The notes: generated from the letters alone by a model not told the origin. DNA of 64,000 nt from Aegilops tauschii subsp. strangulata (GCF_002575655.3 NC_053036.3:646372736-646436735); one strand, 5' to 3'. Shown: positions 11,501 to 22,330, numbered from the stretch's first letter. Translations and numbers: made by a program.

Positions 11501-11960
11501 ATGCATATGAAAAAAATATATGATGAGATTATGTAAGGAGAGCATGCAGAAATTTAGAGTGATGGTAACAACCAGTGGATCGACGTTTTTCCGTTGAACC
11601 AAAATAGCCCTAATGGATCGACGTGAATGTATAGTAATAAGTGATGCAACAAGTGTACAACCTCTTTGCCGTAGCCGTGTCGACCTCAGCATCATTGGGT
11701 TGGTCGCTGAAGCAGTTGAGGCAGAGGTGGCTGTCGGAGGTGTGGAGGAAGATCTGAGGAATCTGTAGACGGCGTCCCGGGCACTGCTCTGTTGTGATGG
11801 ATCGTTCTATCATTGGAGCAGCTTCGGTGAGCCGTAAGACGTCAAGGCTGAAGCAGCACAAGACAGACATCGTCAATCTCAAGTGGGATTCTAATAGCAT
11901 CTCCAATAGATGATGTAAAATGGATGTAAAATTAACATCACCAAAAACCACCTGACTACA

Positions 11961-13110
11961 ACAGATGAGGTAAAAACTGTTGACTCTGAACTTAACTGTC
12001 GAAACTGAAATTTACTGTGCAATCTGAATGTTACTGTCGAAACTGAACGCAATGGTAGAATAGAGGCACTTGACATGTAGTTTAGGGAGGGCCTGCAGTT
12101 CATCTTCAACCTGCACCCCCCTGAGCCGCCAGCCACCACCGGCCGAACCGCCGGCCCCAGCGCCGCCTCGCCGCCCCGAAACAACTCGCCACCGCCGCCC
12201 CGGCCAGCCCTCTAGGCCCCCCGCCCCCACCCTGAACCCTAAGATAGATAGTGGGGTACCTCTCCGGCGAGCCCCCGTCCCCGCTGCGGGTGGTCCTTCC
12301 TTAACTCCGGCGAGCCCCCCCAACCCCTGAAAATCGACTGACCCAAAAGTCGATTCAGTCGACTGCAGTGTGGCTTAATCGGAGCAGAGCAGCAGCACGA
12401 GCGAGGGGGAGAGCAGCAGCAGCAGCTGGGCGAGCGAGCGATCGAGCGAGAGCCGGAGCAGCAGCAGCAGATCCGGCTGGTATGGATGCCGCCGACGAAG
12501 GGGCCTCGCACTGGGGGAGAGCCGCCGTGGAGATGTCGCCCGCGGCGCTGGCTTCAAGGTAGCCGCTCCATGGGGGTGCGGGATGGAGCACCGTCGGCGC
12601 CGGGAGGTCGAGTTAAGGAGAAGGTGCGATGCGATGAGTGTACAACCTCTTTGGTGGCGCCGAGTAGGCCTCGGCTTCGTCCAAGGAGTCGGTGAGGATG
12701 CTGCGGTTCCGATGGAGCAGTTTAAGGCGGCGCTGTGGGGATGGAGCAGCCGCGATAGACGAGGCGATCGTCGGAGTAGCTCCTTGGAGGTGGAGGACGG
12801 GGCGGCTGAAATGGCGGGACGGTGAGATGGACGACGGATCCTCATCCGTGGAGGTGGACGAGGGACGTCGAGCTGTTGCGGTGGACGACGTCGTCGGGGA
12901 AGAGGCTCCGGCTGGGCAGTGGTGACGTGGTGGATGGAGGAGGGTGGGGTTTCGCGGCTGGAGCGGAGAGGTTATGGCGGCCTGGGATTTTGAATGGCGA
13001 AAAGGGGGCGATGGGAGGGGGTGAAGCATGACTTAGGGACGCGCTTGTCCAAAATGTAGGGTGTGTTACAAAAGTACCCCCCACCGATTTGAACTAGCGG
13101 CCCTTTCGGC
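11961..13110. other. GC-rich 5' region of the inner-CACTA gene
   Basis: GC- and CpG-rich, with GCAGCAG and GGCGAGCGAGCG runs (12375-12470) and long open frames in several phases on both strands, none with a recognisable domain. It is probably the promoter, 5' UTR and first exon area of the minus-strand TNPA-like gene. No start codon can be chosen with confidence. Confidence 0.4.
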
Positions 13111-13427
13111 TCAGGGTTAGAAGGGGGATTTCGCGTGTCGGTATTTGGCAGCTGGAGGGAGTTTTCGCGTGCGTTGTAATTTCGGGATAGCAAGGGGCGG
13201 GTTGTGAAGGCGCCAGTTTTGGGAGCACGATATCTGAATTTTCGGGATATAACAAGACGCGGGTTGAATTTTAGGGACAAGCCTAATGTGTAGTAATATT
13301 GTACTTGTACGTACCAAATCAATTCGCACTTCCCTCAACCAAAAAGAAAACAAAAAAATAAAACTATTCACACCACACAAAGAGAGAGTCTTGCCCCGTT
13401 TTACTATACAAATGCTATCCAAAGCTA
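13111..13427. other. Unassigned spacer before MITE 1
   Basis: No gene seen. Sequence resembles the upstream flank of the GC-rich block and is followed by TA plus MITE 1. Confidence 0.4.
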
Positions 13428-13664
13428 CTCCCTCCTTCCATCTATATAGGGCCTAATGCGTTTTTCGATGCTAACTTTGACCAAATATTAGAGCAATGAT
13501 ATATGACATGCAACTTACACAAATCACATCGTTAAATTCGTCTGTGAAAGGTTCTTTCAATGATATAATTTTCACATTGTGCATGTCATGTACTATTAAT
13601 CTTGTCAATAGTCAAAGGCGGTCTTAAAAATCTCATTACGCCCTATATAGATGGAAGGAGGGAG
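13428..13664. mobile_element. Stowaway-type MITE copy 1, 237 bp
   Basis: The ends are CTCCCTCCTTCCATCTATAT and its inverse ATATAGATGGAAGGAGGGAG, flanked by TA on both sides (13426-13427, 13665-13666). CTCCCTCC ends with a TA duplication define Stowaway (Tc1/Mariner) MITEs of Triticeae. No coding capacity. Confidence 0.92.
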
Positions 13665-13666
13665 TA

Positions 13667-14905
13667 TGAGTCCATGTTATGTCCAATTAAATTTTTTCGC
13701 TTGCTGTATAATGCATGTAACCTACTCATACCAACATTTTAGTGCATTTCAAATGTCTATACTACCGCTGCAATTCGAACTAAATTTGAATTTGTTTCTC
13801 TATTTCAATAAGAATCTACAATCATGATTGTTGCCAACTTCAACCATCATAGTTTCCTTGATATCCGCCAGATATAAATCGGACGGCCTATAATGCAGGA
13901 TGGCAGGCACACCATCATCAACAACTCCATTTTTTATAAGAGTAGAGGTAAAATATATTAAATGTAGTATAACATGTTCATAACCACACAATGTGTATCA
14001 CCGTTATATATATTCACACATGCGTCGGTTTGAAACACTATGATAAATTCTTCAAATATCCGAATTCGCTTTTTATAATGAAGTATATATGATCTCTATT
14101 CGTCTTTTACACCCACACAACCCTCTTATCTTTGTAGCTAGCGCTAACTTTCTCTTGTGCATGCACACGCCCGCATCCCTCTCACCCTCCCTCAGCATTC
14201 TCTAGCTCCATCGCGCAAATTCGTCTTTTCACTTTAGGTCGTTCACCCACGGTGTGTGTAGGCCCCCCAGCTCCTTCTTTACGGCACACATCAATCGATA
14301 TGCCTCTCTAGCCAGGTGTGCCTAGCACAAACACAAGCTTCCCCTCTTCTCTTGTCACCGTCCATGCCTCACTCCCACCACTCTTTTCATCGTTCTCGTA
14401 CTCGCACACTCCTCCCCCCTCAATATAGTATGCCTCTCGTACCACCTCCTACATGCATCCCTCTCTCTCTATCCTTCTTCTCGTGCCTGATTTGCTTCTA
14501 ACACACACGTGCATGTATACCGATCGATCTCCCAACATATACCTAGATCGACTTTAACTACCCCCCCATCGATCGACGTACCTCACAAGTTATGTCTCTC
14601 CTTTCTCTAACAAAGGGCGAATGATCTTCCTATGTAGTTACGTCTGCTTACCACAGCCACATCATCCCCCCTCATCATTCGTGCATGCCTCCTGACCCGT
14701 CTCTCACACGCACGTGCACAAACAACAAGCAACCATCTCCTCTCTTATTGATATTGTGGGCGTGCCCTCCGTTTGTCTAGCAAGCCTATCCCACCATTTG
14801 TTAGAAGCAACTCCACTACCACCCCCTCCAACACTCTAGCTCTGTCTCTCTCCCAACCTTATTCCTCTCCTGCACATATGCATGGATGCCGATCGATCTC
14901 CCTTA
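13667..14905. other. Spacer of inner CACTA, pyrimidine-rich
   Basis: No gene supported. From about 14100 to 14890 the plus strand is rich in CTCTCTC, CCCTCC and CACACGCAC runs with repeated ATCGATC motifs. Open frames here lack domain or codon signal. Confidence 0.5.
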
Positions 14906-14907
14906 AT

Positions 14908-16710
14908 ACATTAATTGAGTTTCTGGACTTTTAATGTGCATAATCTAAATATGAATTGCATGCACATGCTCCGGTGCACCAAAGTGGGTTGAAAACTCAC
15001 ATGTGTGTCCTTGGTTGAATTTCTAGGTCCCATGGAAGAAATGAGAATGAAATTCAAACATCTGGGCATCATGACTCGGCCGAGAACATCGAGAAACTTT
15101 GATTATAAATTCATGTAAATCCAAAACTCGCCTGGAAATCATGAAACTTGGCATGGTGTCATGTCATGGCACTAACATGTTGTGGTAAAAAATTGGGCCG
15201 ATTTGGAAGCTCGTGGTTCTAAGAGGGAACGTGCCACCTTTGAGTGTGAAACAATATACACTGCCCCCCCTTGAGTTTCTTAACAAAGGCAACATAGAAC
15301 TACATTAGTGCCCTATTAAATTTTGGAATTATTCCAGGTTCGTTTGTCGTTTTTTATATATTAATGGAGTTTCTGGTCATTTAATGTGCATAAGTCAAAT
15401 TTGAACTACAAGCACATGCTCTCGTGCACCAAAGTTGGTTGAAAATAACATTTGTGTCCTCGGGTGAATTTCTAGGTCCGATGCAAGAAATGAGAATAAA
15501 ATTAAAACATCTGGGCATTGTGGCTCGGCCGAGAACATTGAGAAACTTGGTTTTAAAATTCTTGTAAATCCAAAACACGTCTGAAAATCATGAAACTTGG
15601 CATGGATGTCATGTCATGGTACTACGATATTGTGGTAAAAAAATTGGCCGAATAGGAACAGATTTTGGTATAAGTTTCTTGCAAACCGAAGCTTCTCTCA
15701 AGAAGGCTCGTGGTTCTGAGAGGGAACGTGCCACCTTTGAGTGCGAAACGATATACGTTGTCCCCCTTGAGTTTATTTACAAAGGCAACATAGAACTACA
15801 TGAGTGCCCTGTTAAATTTTGGAATTATTCCGGCTTCGTTTGGCCTTATTTACACATTAATTGAGTTTTTGGTCATTTAATGTGCATAATTCAAATTTGA
15901 ACTACAAGCACATGCTCCCGTGCACCAAAGTTGGTTGAAAAATCACATTTGTGTCCTCGGGTGAATTTCTACTCCCTCCTTCCATCTATATAGGTCCTAA
16001 TGCGTTTTTCGAGGCTAACTTTGACCAAACGTTAGAGCAATAATATATGACATGCAACTTACACAAAGCATACCTTCAAATTTGTATGTCAAAGGAGCTT
16101 CCAATAATATAATTTTCATAGTATACATCTCATGTGCTATTAATCTTGTCAATAGTCAAAGGCTGTCTTGAAAAACACATTAGGCCCTACATAGATGGAA
16201 GGAGGGAGTAGGTCCCATGCAAAAAATGAGAATAAAATTTAAACATCTGGGCATCGTGGCTCGGTCGAGAACATTGAGAAACTTGGTTTTAAAATCATGA
16301 AACTTGGCATGGTGTCATGTCATGGTAGTACCATGCTGTGGAAAAAAAATTGGCCGAATAGGAACAAATTTTGGTATAAGCTTCTTGCAAATCAGAGCTT
16401 CTCTCAAGAAGGCTCGTGGTTCTGGGAGGGAACGTGTCACCTTTGTGTGCATAATTCAAATTTGAAATACAAGCACATGTTCCAGTGCACCAAAGTTGGT
16501 TGAAAAATCACATTTGTGTCCTCGGGTAAATTTCTAGGTTCCATGCAAGAAATGGGAATGAAATTCAAAATTCTGGGCGTCGTGGCTGGGTTGGAAACAT
16601 TGAGAAACTTAGTTGTTTAATTCCTGTAAATCCAAAACACGCATGAAAATAATGAAACTTGGTGCCATGACATGGTACCAACATGCTGTGGTAAATTTGC
16701 AGTCCGATTT
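14908..16710. repeat. Tandem array, four units of about 450-500 bp
   Basis: Units begin at about 14910, 15361 and 15857 with TTAAT(T/G)GAGTTT; a fourth, lacking its start, begins at 16445. Shared landmarks are TAATGTGCATAA, GTGCACCAAAGT(T/G)GGTTGAAAA, AATTTCTAGGTCC, ATCTGGGCAT and GGCTCGTGGTTCT. Unit 3 contains Stowaway MITE copy 2. No stable reading frame is shared by the units. Confidence 0.88.
15972..16208. mobile_element. Stowaway-type MITE copy 2, 237 bp
   Basis: Same length and ends as the copy at 13428. It lies within AATTTCTA|MITE|TAGGTCC (TA at 15970-15971 and 16209-16210); sister repeat units show the uninterrupted site AATTTCTAGGTCC, for example near 15468-15480. Confidence 0.94.
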
Positions 16711-17266
16711 GCGAAGGCGCACACATTAACAATCAACAAAGTCATTTTGGAACAAGTGCCGTCACGTTACAATCGGAAACACAAGTATTATTGAAACCGT
16801 GGGCGTTCTACTTACTAGTACCATTTACGTGCCGCCACGCGTCCCCATTTTTTATTAGCTAGGAGGCGCCATGCAGGGTAGCTATTTGAGTACGAGAGGC
16901 GTGCGATCAGACCCCTGCGCGTGCTTATCGGGAGGAGAGCCCTTTGACCTCCATCTGCCGTCCACCTCTCTCCCAAGGTCTCCATTAATGGCGCCCGAGC
17001 CTCTGTTTAATGGCGTGGCTATGTCTCACTCGACTGAGATTTAAGAGAGAAAAAAGAAAATCTGAAAGCACGGATCTTGATGTAAGATCCGACGGACCTA
17101 TATAGCATCTACTGCGACTTATAGCAAGACTGATGAATATATAAGGACGCGGCAGTCCGCGCAGGCCAGGTGCCCTCCCTTGCACTGCAGAAATCAATCG
17201 AACAGCACATCAATCAAGAAACCTGCACCTTGCTCAATCAGCCAAACGGACGAGGTGTATTCGAAC

Positions 17267-17401
17267 CTCATACACTGGAGGCGTCAAGGGGCGGAGGCAC
17301 AAGGGGCAGTGGAGCACGGTGAGGTCCATCGAGACCTTAGAGAGCTCCATCGTCGGGTCCTGTTCGGTCTGCATGATCTCGCCCTCCTCGTGCACAACCA
17401 T
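17267..17401 (-). pseudogene. Captured SINA/SIAH-type RING ligase exon fragment
   Basis: Minus strand from ATG at 17401: MVVHEEGEIMQTEQ, then SMDLTVLHCPLCLRPLTPPV and YE at 17267. The VLHCPLCLRPLTPPVYE stretch matches the start of the RING domain of plant seven-in-absentia-like E3 ubiquitin ligases (C-x2-C followed by PPV). The match ends after VYE; the remaining RING cysteines, SINA zinc fingers and C-terminal domain are absent nearby. It looks like a first-exon piece captured by the transposon, with no expected ligase activity. Confidence 0.72.
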
Positions 17402-17570
17402 CTGTCGACTTGGGCCGGGGTATTACAAAGCTTTGCCGTCACATATTTTATACTACTTCAAGGTGCATTAAATCAACACATGCAAGTATCAAAAGGAGAG
17501 TCACGGCATGCATGCATGCGTTGTAATTAATGCATCGGTAAACGCAAATTATTGAAATATATCGAGTGCA

Positions 17571-17950
17571 GTGCTTTGATGTGTCGCGTCAACTCGTACA
17601 TCAACGAGAAGTTTGATTATCCTCTCCCTCGCGGACTTAACTGCACCTGCCTTTGGCTGTATGACAGGTTGGCCACACACCTGTCGGGCCCACCTGTCAT
17701 ACACGCAAAGGCAGGAGCGTCCCTCCCTCGCCCATGAGCGTGGTGGCTGGCAAGACTAGGAGAAGCTTTCGCTACACGCTCTCCCTCCCGCACGCGGTGG
17801 ACATGCAGCAGTTCAATCGGTGTCAGATGGCCAGAAGCGTACTGTAGTACACCTCCAGTGCAGTAGTACTCCATCATTGTTCGACTTCCCGAAGAGGCGA
17901 AGAGCCAAGCGCAGCCCGGACGCTCGTGTGGCAGTTTCATGTGTAGAGTA
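17571..17950. repeat. Dispersed repeat family, copy 1
   Basis: Begins GATGTGTCGCGTCAACTCGT and contains GTGGACATGCAGCAGTTCA and GAAGAGGCGAAGAGCCAAGC. Related copies lie at 18293-18560 and 22107-22330. Contains the hairpin at 17643-17716. Function unknown. Confidence 0.75.
17643..17716. repeat. Small foldback element, copy 1
   Basis: Left arm CACCTGCCTTTGGCTGTATG plus ACAGGT, right arm ACCTGTCATACACGCAAAGG plus CAGG. The arms pair over about 25 bp with two mismatches. A relative is at 19832-19919. Confidence 0.75.
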
Positions 17951-18292
17951 GTCTAGGATAGCGTGTACCGTGCCTGTAAGCTTAAAATCGTTGGGGTCGG
18001 CTCCATGCTATGTGGCCGTCTTGAAGTTTTTTCTTTTAAAAATAGTCTTCTAGCCCTACCTCTCACCCTGGTGATTGTAGTTTGCACGCTCATCTGGTCA
18101 AGACAAGAATATATATTTTAATTTGTTTTTCTTTTTTGAAAAGGGGGGACTCCCCGGCCTCTGCATCAGAACGATGCATACAGCCACATATATTTTAATT
18201 TGTGGTGGGTAAATGTTAGAGGTTGCAGCAAATATATTGTACACTGCGGGTCTTTCAGCCAAGTTTAGAGGCAAGCATGTGGGGCCAGTGCT

Positions 18293-18560
18293 ATGATGTG
18301 TCGCGTCAACTCATACAACGAGGAGAAGCTTGATTTTACTACATGCCTTCTCCCCCACCCATGCGCGCGGTTGCTCGCAAACGAGGACATGCTTTTGCTT
18401 TGTAGTACTTCTACAACAAGCTATCCGTCCCGCTCGCGGTGGACGGACATGCAGTAGTGGATTCGACACTGTAGAAGCAGTAGTAGTAACATCATTGTTC
18501 GTCTTCTCGAAGAGGCGAAGAGCCAAGTGCAAACCGAACGTTGCAGTTGCGAACATTGGA
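18293..18560. repeat. Dispersed repeat family, copy 2
   Basis: Shares GATGTGTCGCGTCAACTCAT, CGCGGTGGACGGACATGCAG and CGAAGAGGCGAAGAGCCAAG with copies at 17571 and 22107, all in the same orientation. No protein shared by the copies. Confidence 0.72.
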
Positions 18561-19120
18561 GCACACATATAGCCAGGCTCTTGCATGAGACAAAATTGCT
18601 ATGTGAGCCCACTATTGTACTAGTACGTACAACTACTTGCTAGTATAGCCCTGTAAACCAGAAATGAGTATTTGCCCTTCTAGAGATTTCAACAAGTGAC
18701 TAGAGTACACCGAGTCGGAGTACATATGGAGCAAATGAGTGAATCTGCACCGTAAATAAATACGTACTAGTTCTATCATTTTCCTCTCCGAGGTGCACAA
18801 TATTGAGTATACTGACTAGTCTCTTTTTGACACGCATTTACGTTTTTTTACACAGTACAGACGCAAGTGCTCATATACACGTGCATACACTCACCCCTAT
18901 GAACGCACACACGCACGACACTATCACCTTGAAATTTACGAAGTCACCATAGGCACCTCGTCGTCGACGGGTCCATAGGTGCTTGAATGCCAAGGAGGGA
19001 GAGGGTAGCGGTTCCCGAGACGTTGAACGGTCAATGATGCATCCTCAATTACATGCAGAGGGAATTAATTGGAGAAACAGAATAGAGCCAGCACGATGTG
19101 AATGCAACACAGTTTGGACT
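18561..19120. other. Upstream flank of paralog gene A
   Basis: No gene seen. Includes a CACACGCACG-rich stretch (18890-18930) resembling common grass spacer repeats. The interval ends at the TATA-like box of gene A. Confidence 0.4.
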
Positions 19121-19123
19121 CTC

Positions 19124-19135
19124 ATATAATAAAGG
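19124..19135 (+). promoter_or_regulatory. TATA-like box of paralog gene A
   Basis: ATATAATAAAGG, 104 bp upstream of the ATG at 19228. The sister gene has ATATAAAGG, 107 bp upstream of its ATG, in a similar context (CTCATATAA after GCAGT/ACAGT and GACT/CACT). Confidence 0.65.
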
Positions 19136-19227
19136 TGCCCCACCACTCCAATCCATCTACTCCCAAGTCTCTGCGCAACACTGCTCACTCCAATCCAAGA
19201 CCAGGTGACCAGAAGCCACAAGCACCT

Positions 19228-19644
19228 ATGGAGGCGATGGACGCGAGTGGCAGTCGGCTGTGCCAAATCATCCAAGGCGCCGGCCTGCGGCCCCGCACCA
19301 TGGAGCGTTTCCAGACGGCGACCACAGGCATCGTAGCCCTCGCCGACGCCGGCTTCGCCTCTCGCATGGACGACATGATGGTCAACTCCATCCGCAAGTT
19401 CACCGCCGTCAAGAAGCGCGCGGACGACCTAGCCGTACTGCTCCAGTCCGCGCGCCCAAGCTCCTCATTGCCTGCCACCCTCATCGGCCTCCATGGTGAC
19501 GAACTCTTTCAAGCCTTGGTGGCCCTGCAGGTGCCGGAGGTCGCGACGAAGAATGTGCACCTCGAGGCCGTGCTCGCCATGCAGCGCCTTGCGATGCAAG
19601 AAACCGTCGACCTGCACATCCACGTCTACGCCTCGACGGTGTAG
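19228..19644 (+). CDS. Paralog gene A, unknown 138-residue protein
   Basis: I chose the ATG at 19228 because the protein from there (MEAMDASGSRLCQIIQGAGL) aligns from its first residue with the downstream gene B (MEAMSASISRLCQMVHDAGL). The upstream in-frame ATG at 19102 lies before the TATA box. The predicted protein is mostly helical, with no signal peptide or membrane segment; conserved pieces include KFT(A/V)VKK(R/L)ADDL, LPATL/MPATL and VHLE(A/V). Stop TAG at 19642-19644. It ends 23 residues before gene B. I do not recognise the family. It lies inside the inner CACTA and may be a captured or element-specific gene. Confidence 0.68.
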   Translation: MEAMDASGSRLCQIIQGAGLRPRTMERFQTATTGIVALADAGFASRMDDMMVNSIRKFTAVKKRADDLAVLLQSARPSSSLPATLIGLHGDELFQALVALQVPEVATKNVHLEAVLAMQRLAMQETVDLHIHVYASTV

Positions 19645-19699
19645 AGTGCCCTGAGGTTGAGCACACAGATGATCTACGTACGTTCAAATACGATCAACC

Positions 19700-19829
19700 G
19701 TGCGACAGCAGTTCCAAATCGAGAGGGAAAGGCGAAGAGTCGGTGGACGGTTGCCAGTTTGCCACGGTACATGAAGAGGCGCCCCGGCCTACACGTCCTT
19801 TCGGAAATTGTACAAAAGGACTCGCCGTC
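19700..19829. repeat. 130-bp direct repeat, copy 1
   Basis: GTGCGACAGCAGTTCCAAATC to GGACTCGCCGTC, nearly identical to 36211-36340, which lies 16 kb away on the far side of the LARD just upstream of the DUF295 pseudogene. Confidence 0.9.
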
Positions 19830-19831
19830 TT

Positions 19832-19919
19832 CTTACCGCACCTGCCTTTGGGTGTATTACACGTCGGTCCAACGGGTGGCTGGCCAACCTGTCATACAGC
19901 CAAAGGCAGGTGTAGTAAG
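19832..19919. repeat. Small foldback element, copy 2
   Basis: CTTACCGCACCTGCCTTTGG pairs with CCAAAGGCAGGTGTAGTAAG; the interior includes TGGCTGGCCAACCTGTCAT, shared with copy 1 at 17643. It starts at the point where the 130-bp repeat loses similarity to its partner copy. Confidence 0.82.
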
Positions 19920-19974
19920 GGGCGAGGAGTAGATGGCCAACACGCACGTGAATTCAACGCAGTCTGCACTTCTC

Positions 19975-19983
19975 ATATAAAGG
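19975..19983 (+). promoter_or_regulatory. TATA box of paralog gene B
   Basis: ATATAAAGG, 107 bp upstream of the ATG at 20082, matching position and context of the gene A box. Confidence 0.7.
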
Positions 19984-20081
19984 CTCCCGCCAGTCCAATC
20001 TAAGAAATCCTACGCACCTACGCACCTAAGGGCAAGAGTGATCACTCCAATCGCAAGATCAGTTGACTAGAAGCTAGACCC

Positions 20082-20585
20082 ATGGAGGCGATGAGCGCGA
20101 GCATCAGCCGGCTGTGCCAGATGGTCCACGACGCCGGCCTGCATCCTGGCATCGATGAATGTCTCCAGGTAGTGCTTGAGGCCGCCAGGGCGAGGAGCCG
20201 CTTGGACGACAGCTTCGTCTCCTTGTTCGACGAGGTCCTCGTCGGCTTCCTCGACAAGTTCACCGTCGTCAAGAAGCTCGCGGACGACCTTGACGTACGC
20301 CTCCAGCCCACGCGCCCAGGCTCTGCGATGCCTGCCACCCTCAACAGCCTCTATGGTGACAACCTCTTCGACGCACTGGTGGCCCTGCGACTGCCCGCCG
20401 TCGCGCCGGAGAATGTCCACCTCGAGGTCGCGCTCGCCGCGCAGCGCCTGGCGCAGCAAGACACCATCGACATAATCACCCACGTCTACGCACAAATCGT
20501 CCACAAGGACTACTACATGCAAGAGGAGGACGATAGGACGCTGACCTTCTTGGACCGCAGGGCAACCTTGGACGGCATTGTTTAG
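20082..20585 (+). CDS. Paralog gene B, unknown 167-residue protein
   Basis: ATG at 20082 in good context (ACCCATGG); stop TAG at 20583-20585. The protein is colinear with gene A over about 135 residues (SRLCQM, DKFTVVKKLADDLDVRL, MPATLNSLYGDNLFDALVAL, ENVHLEVALAAQRLA). It then has a unique acidic tail (VHKDYYMQEEDDRTLTFLD) missing from A. No signal peptide or membrane segment. Frame and length agree with A although DNA identity is modest, suggesting selection on protein sequence for some time after duplication. Family unknown. Confidence 0.7.
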   Translation: MEAMSASISRLCQMVHDAGLHPGIDECLQVVLEAARARSRLDDSFVSLFDEVLVGFLDKFTVVKKLADDLDVRLQPTRPGSAMPATLNSLYGDNLFDALVALRLPAVAPENVHLEVALAAQRLAQQDTIDIITHVYAQIVHKDYYMQEEDDRTLTFLDRRATLDGIV

Positions 20586-21640
20586 AAGCACGTTGAGCTT
20601 GCCGCCAACGCCGCTGCTCCTCACACGTCGGTTGGTGACCCGGTGCACTAGGGCGTGAGGATGTCGTTGATGGATCCGTATGTATCTTTATCTTTCCGTC
20701 AAATCCATGTAGTAGTATATGGTACTACTAGTAATTATCTTACGTTTCGCATCAACTTCATAATTTTCCTACGTACTCCATGCATGAACCGTGCCAGAAC
20801 CAAACTTCTCATTACTCTAGGGAAAATCGTTATTTCTATCTATCGGTCGCCCCATGGAGCAGAACCAAAATTTACAAGTTACAAGTTCAAAAGGAAAAGC
20901 CTACCATGTTCGCGTCGCACCCCCACACGGTTTGTCCGGCACGCCGCTCAAGGGGGAATGCGTGCTATGTTGCATTTTCACTTACAAGTGGGACCGCATT
21001 TGAGCAAACCGACTATCGGCAAACCCCCACCCCGCCCACCGCGCGATGGCTGAGAAAACAGGTGGGAGAAGAGATGGCTGTAGCTAGCACAGACTCCAAG
21101 AAATTTGGTGTCGGATGGGACTCGTGTGGGTGGCGTGTGCCGTACTGCTAGACATGAATGCTAGTTATGGCCCATGCCACCCCACTATATCGAGGTGCTG
21201 GTTACCCCACTATATCGAGTACGTAGAACAAATTTGCTGGAGTCCATGCTCGGCCCTCCTCTATCTCTCTTCTCAGCCAGCAAGCAGACGCGCGGAGCCC
21301 ATCGTCTGTTTGCTCATATGCGGTCCCACATGTCAGTGAAAACGCAAGAGGACCCACTGAACCTGCACATCTTTCACCTCGACGTGCTGGTGATGAAAAA
21401 CAAATCCAATAAAGATCTTCGGTGTCCGCTTTTGGAGTTACTCAAGAGTAGTAAGATTCTATTTAAAGTTTAACCCAAGATGCACATCACGTGGCTTCAC
21501 CTACCACTCTATTTTCTTGCATGACACGACCTGGATGCTGGATGTCCCACGTGTCGGCAAAAGGAGGAAGAACTCGACCAAATCTTCGGTTGTGCTCTCG
21601 GATTAGACTAGTTGTGCTAACTTAAAATTTTATTGTGTAG
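20586..21640. other. Spacer between gene B and the GRF exon
   Basis: No convincing gene. Overlapping short plus-strand frames at 20655-21150 have no recognisable motif. The end (21610-21640, TTTTATTGTGTAG) looks like the intron end of the GRF gene fragment. Confidence 0.45.
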
Positions 21641-22002
21641 AATGGATGCAAGTTTTGGTATTGGGAAGAAGAGTACAATGATATATTGATAGAGCACAAT
21701 TTAGTAGATGTTCTAGCACTTTTAGCTAGCATAGAGGCTAGAGATGAGACTAGTGCACTTGTTGATAGAATAGAGGCTAGACACGTCTACTTCTTTACAC
21801 TCGAAGAAGAAAGAATCACGCAAGATCAAGCCTCCGCAGGTCAACAATGAATACATCGAGAAGGCACTAATCCAACTTACAGGAGCAGTTATGGAAGTTG
21901 GATATCTTCTAAAATGTATTATTGTGGTTCTTGTTTTCTTTGGTCTTGCTTTTCTAGTCAAAATTTTGGTGATGTATTTCCATGTACCAAAAAATCAATG
22001 AT
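21641..22002 (+). pseudogene. GRF zinc finger/transmembrane protein, last exon, frameshifted
   Basis: After a TTGTGTAG acceptor the frame reads NGCKFWYWEEEYNDILIEHN, then LVDVLALLASIEARDETS. GCKFWxWEEEY is the end of a plant GRF-type zinc finger; a linker and C-terminal membrane anchor follow. The anchor is in another frame: KIKPPQVNNEYIEKALIQLT, then YLLKCIIVVLVFFGLAFLVK, stop at 22000-22002. The frame changes near 21785-21800. Upstream exons with the first cysteines are absent, so this is a captured 3' fragment. Family call from motif recognition. Confidence 0.7.
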
Positions 22003-22106
22003 GAAAAAAAGATATGTGAATAGTGCACGTACTCAATGACAGAGCACGGGATGGTAGCCATGGACATGGTCGGCCCTTTTTGAAGTGAGTACTAATAAAT
22101 AACTTT

Positions 22107-22330
22107 GATGTGTCCCGTCAACTCGCAAAACGACGAGAAGCTTGCTTACTACGCCTCCTCCCTCGCCAACGCATGCGCCGTGGCTCGCAGCAGGAGGAGA
22201 AACTTTTGCTTACAAGCGGTGGACGTGCAGCAGTTCATTTGGTGTCAGATTGCCAGAAGTACTACTATAGTACCATCATTATTGTTCGACTTCCGGAAGA
22301 GGAGAAGAGCCAAGCGCAAGGTCACCTACT
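22107..22330. repeat. Dispersed repeat family, copy 3
   Basis: Shares GATGTGTCCCGTCAACTCG, GCGGTGGACGTGCAGCAGTT and GAGAAGAGCCAAGCGCAAG with the copies at 17571 and 18293. Confidence 0.72.

Larger units (their letters stand above)
8330..11960 (-). pseudogene. En/Spm TNPA/Transposase_24-like gene of inner CACTA, broken
   Basis: Minus-strand multi-exon gene. A proline/serine-rich exon (10500-9800) includes SIAFDVVKSYVRIFPSWKYY. The next exon (about 9794-9600) reads SAIFKNAWWQYRNYLKK, then after a one-base deletion TYFTGKETHQ and DDDWERLVLYWSRTKMW, matching the LKKxYF...DxxWxxLVxYW pattern of the plant Ptta/En/Spm (Transposase_24) family. The last exon (about 8770-8336) is a coiled coil (SVRFLESQLQAGSN, RQEAEGLRKSLEHSDA) interrupted by a TAA at 8439-8441 and a TAG at 8394-8396. 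Related upstream exons lie at 10320-10440, 10830-10990 and 11290-11470. Such proteins bind subterminal repeats and assist the transposase. With one frameshift and two stops this copy is almost certainly dead. Confidence 0.7.

Noticed and set aside
12368..12845. Several overlapping frames on both strands in GC-rich DNA
   Set aside because: CpG-rich simple sequence (GCAGCAG, GGCGAGCG) keeps many phases open; no conserved domain.
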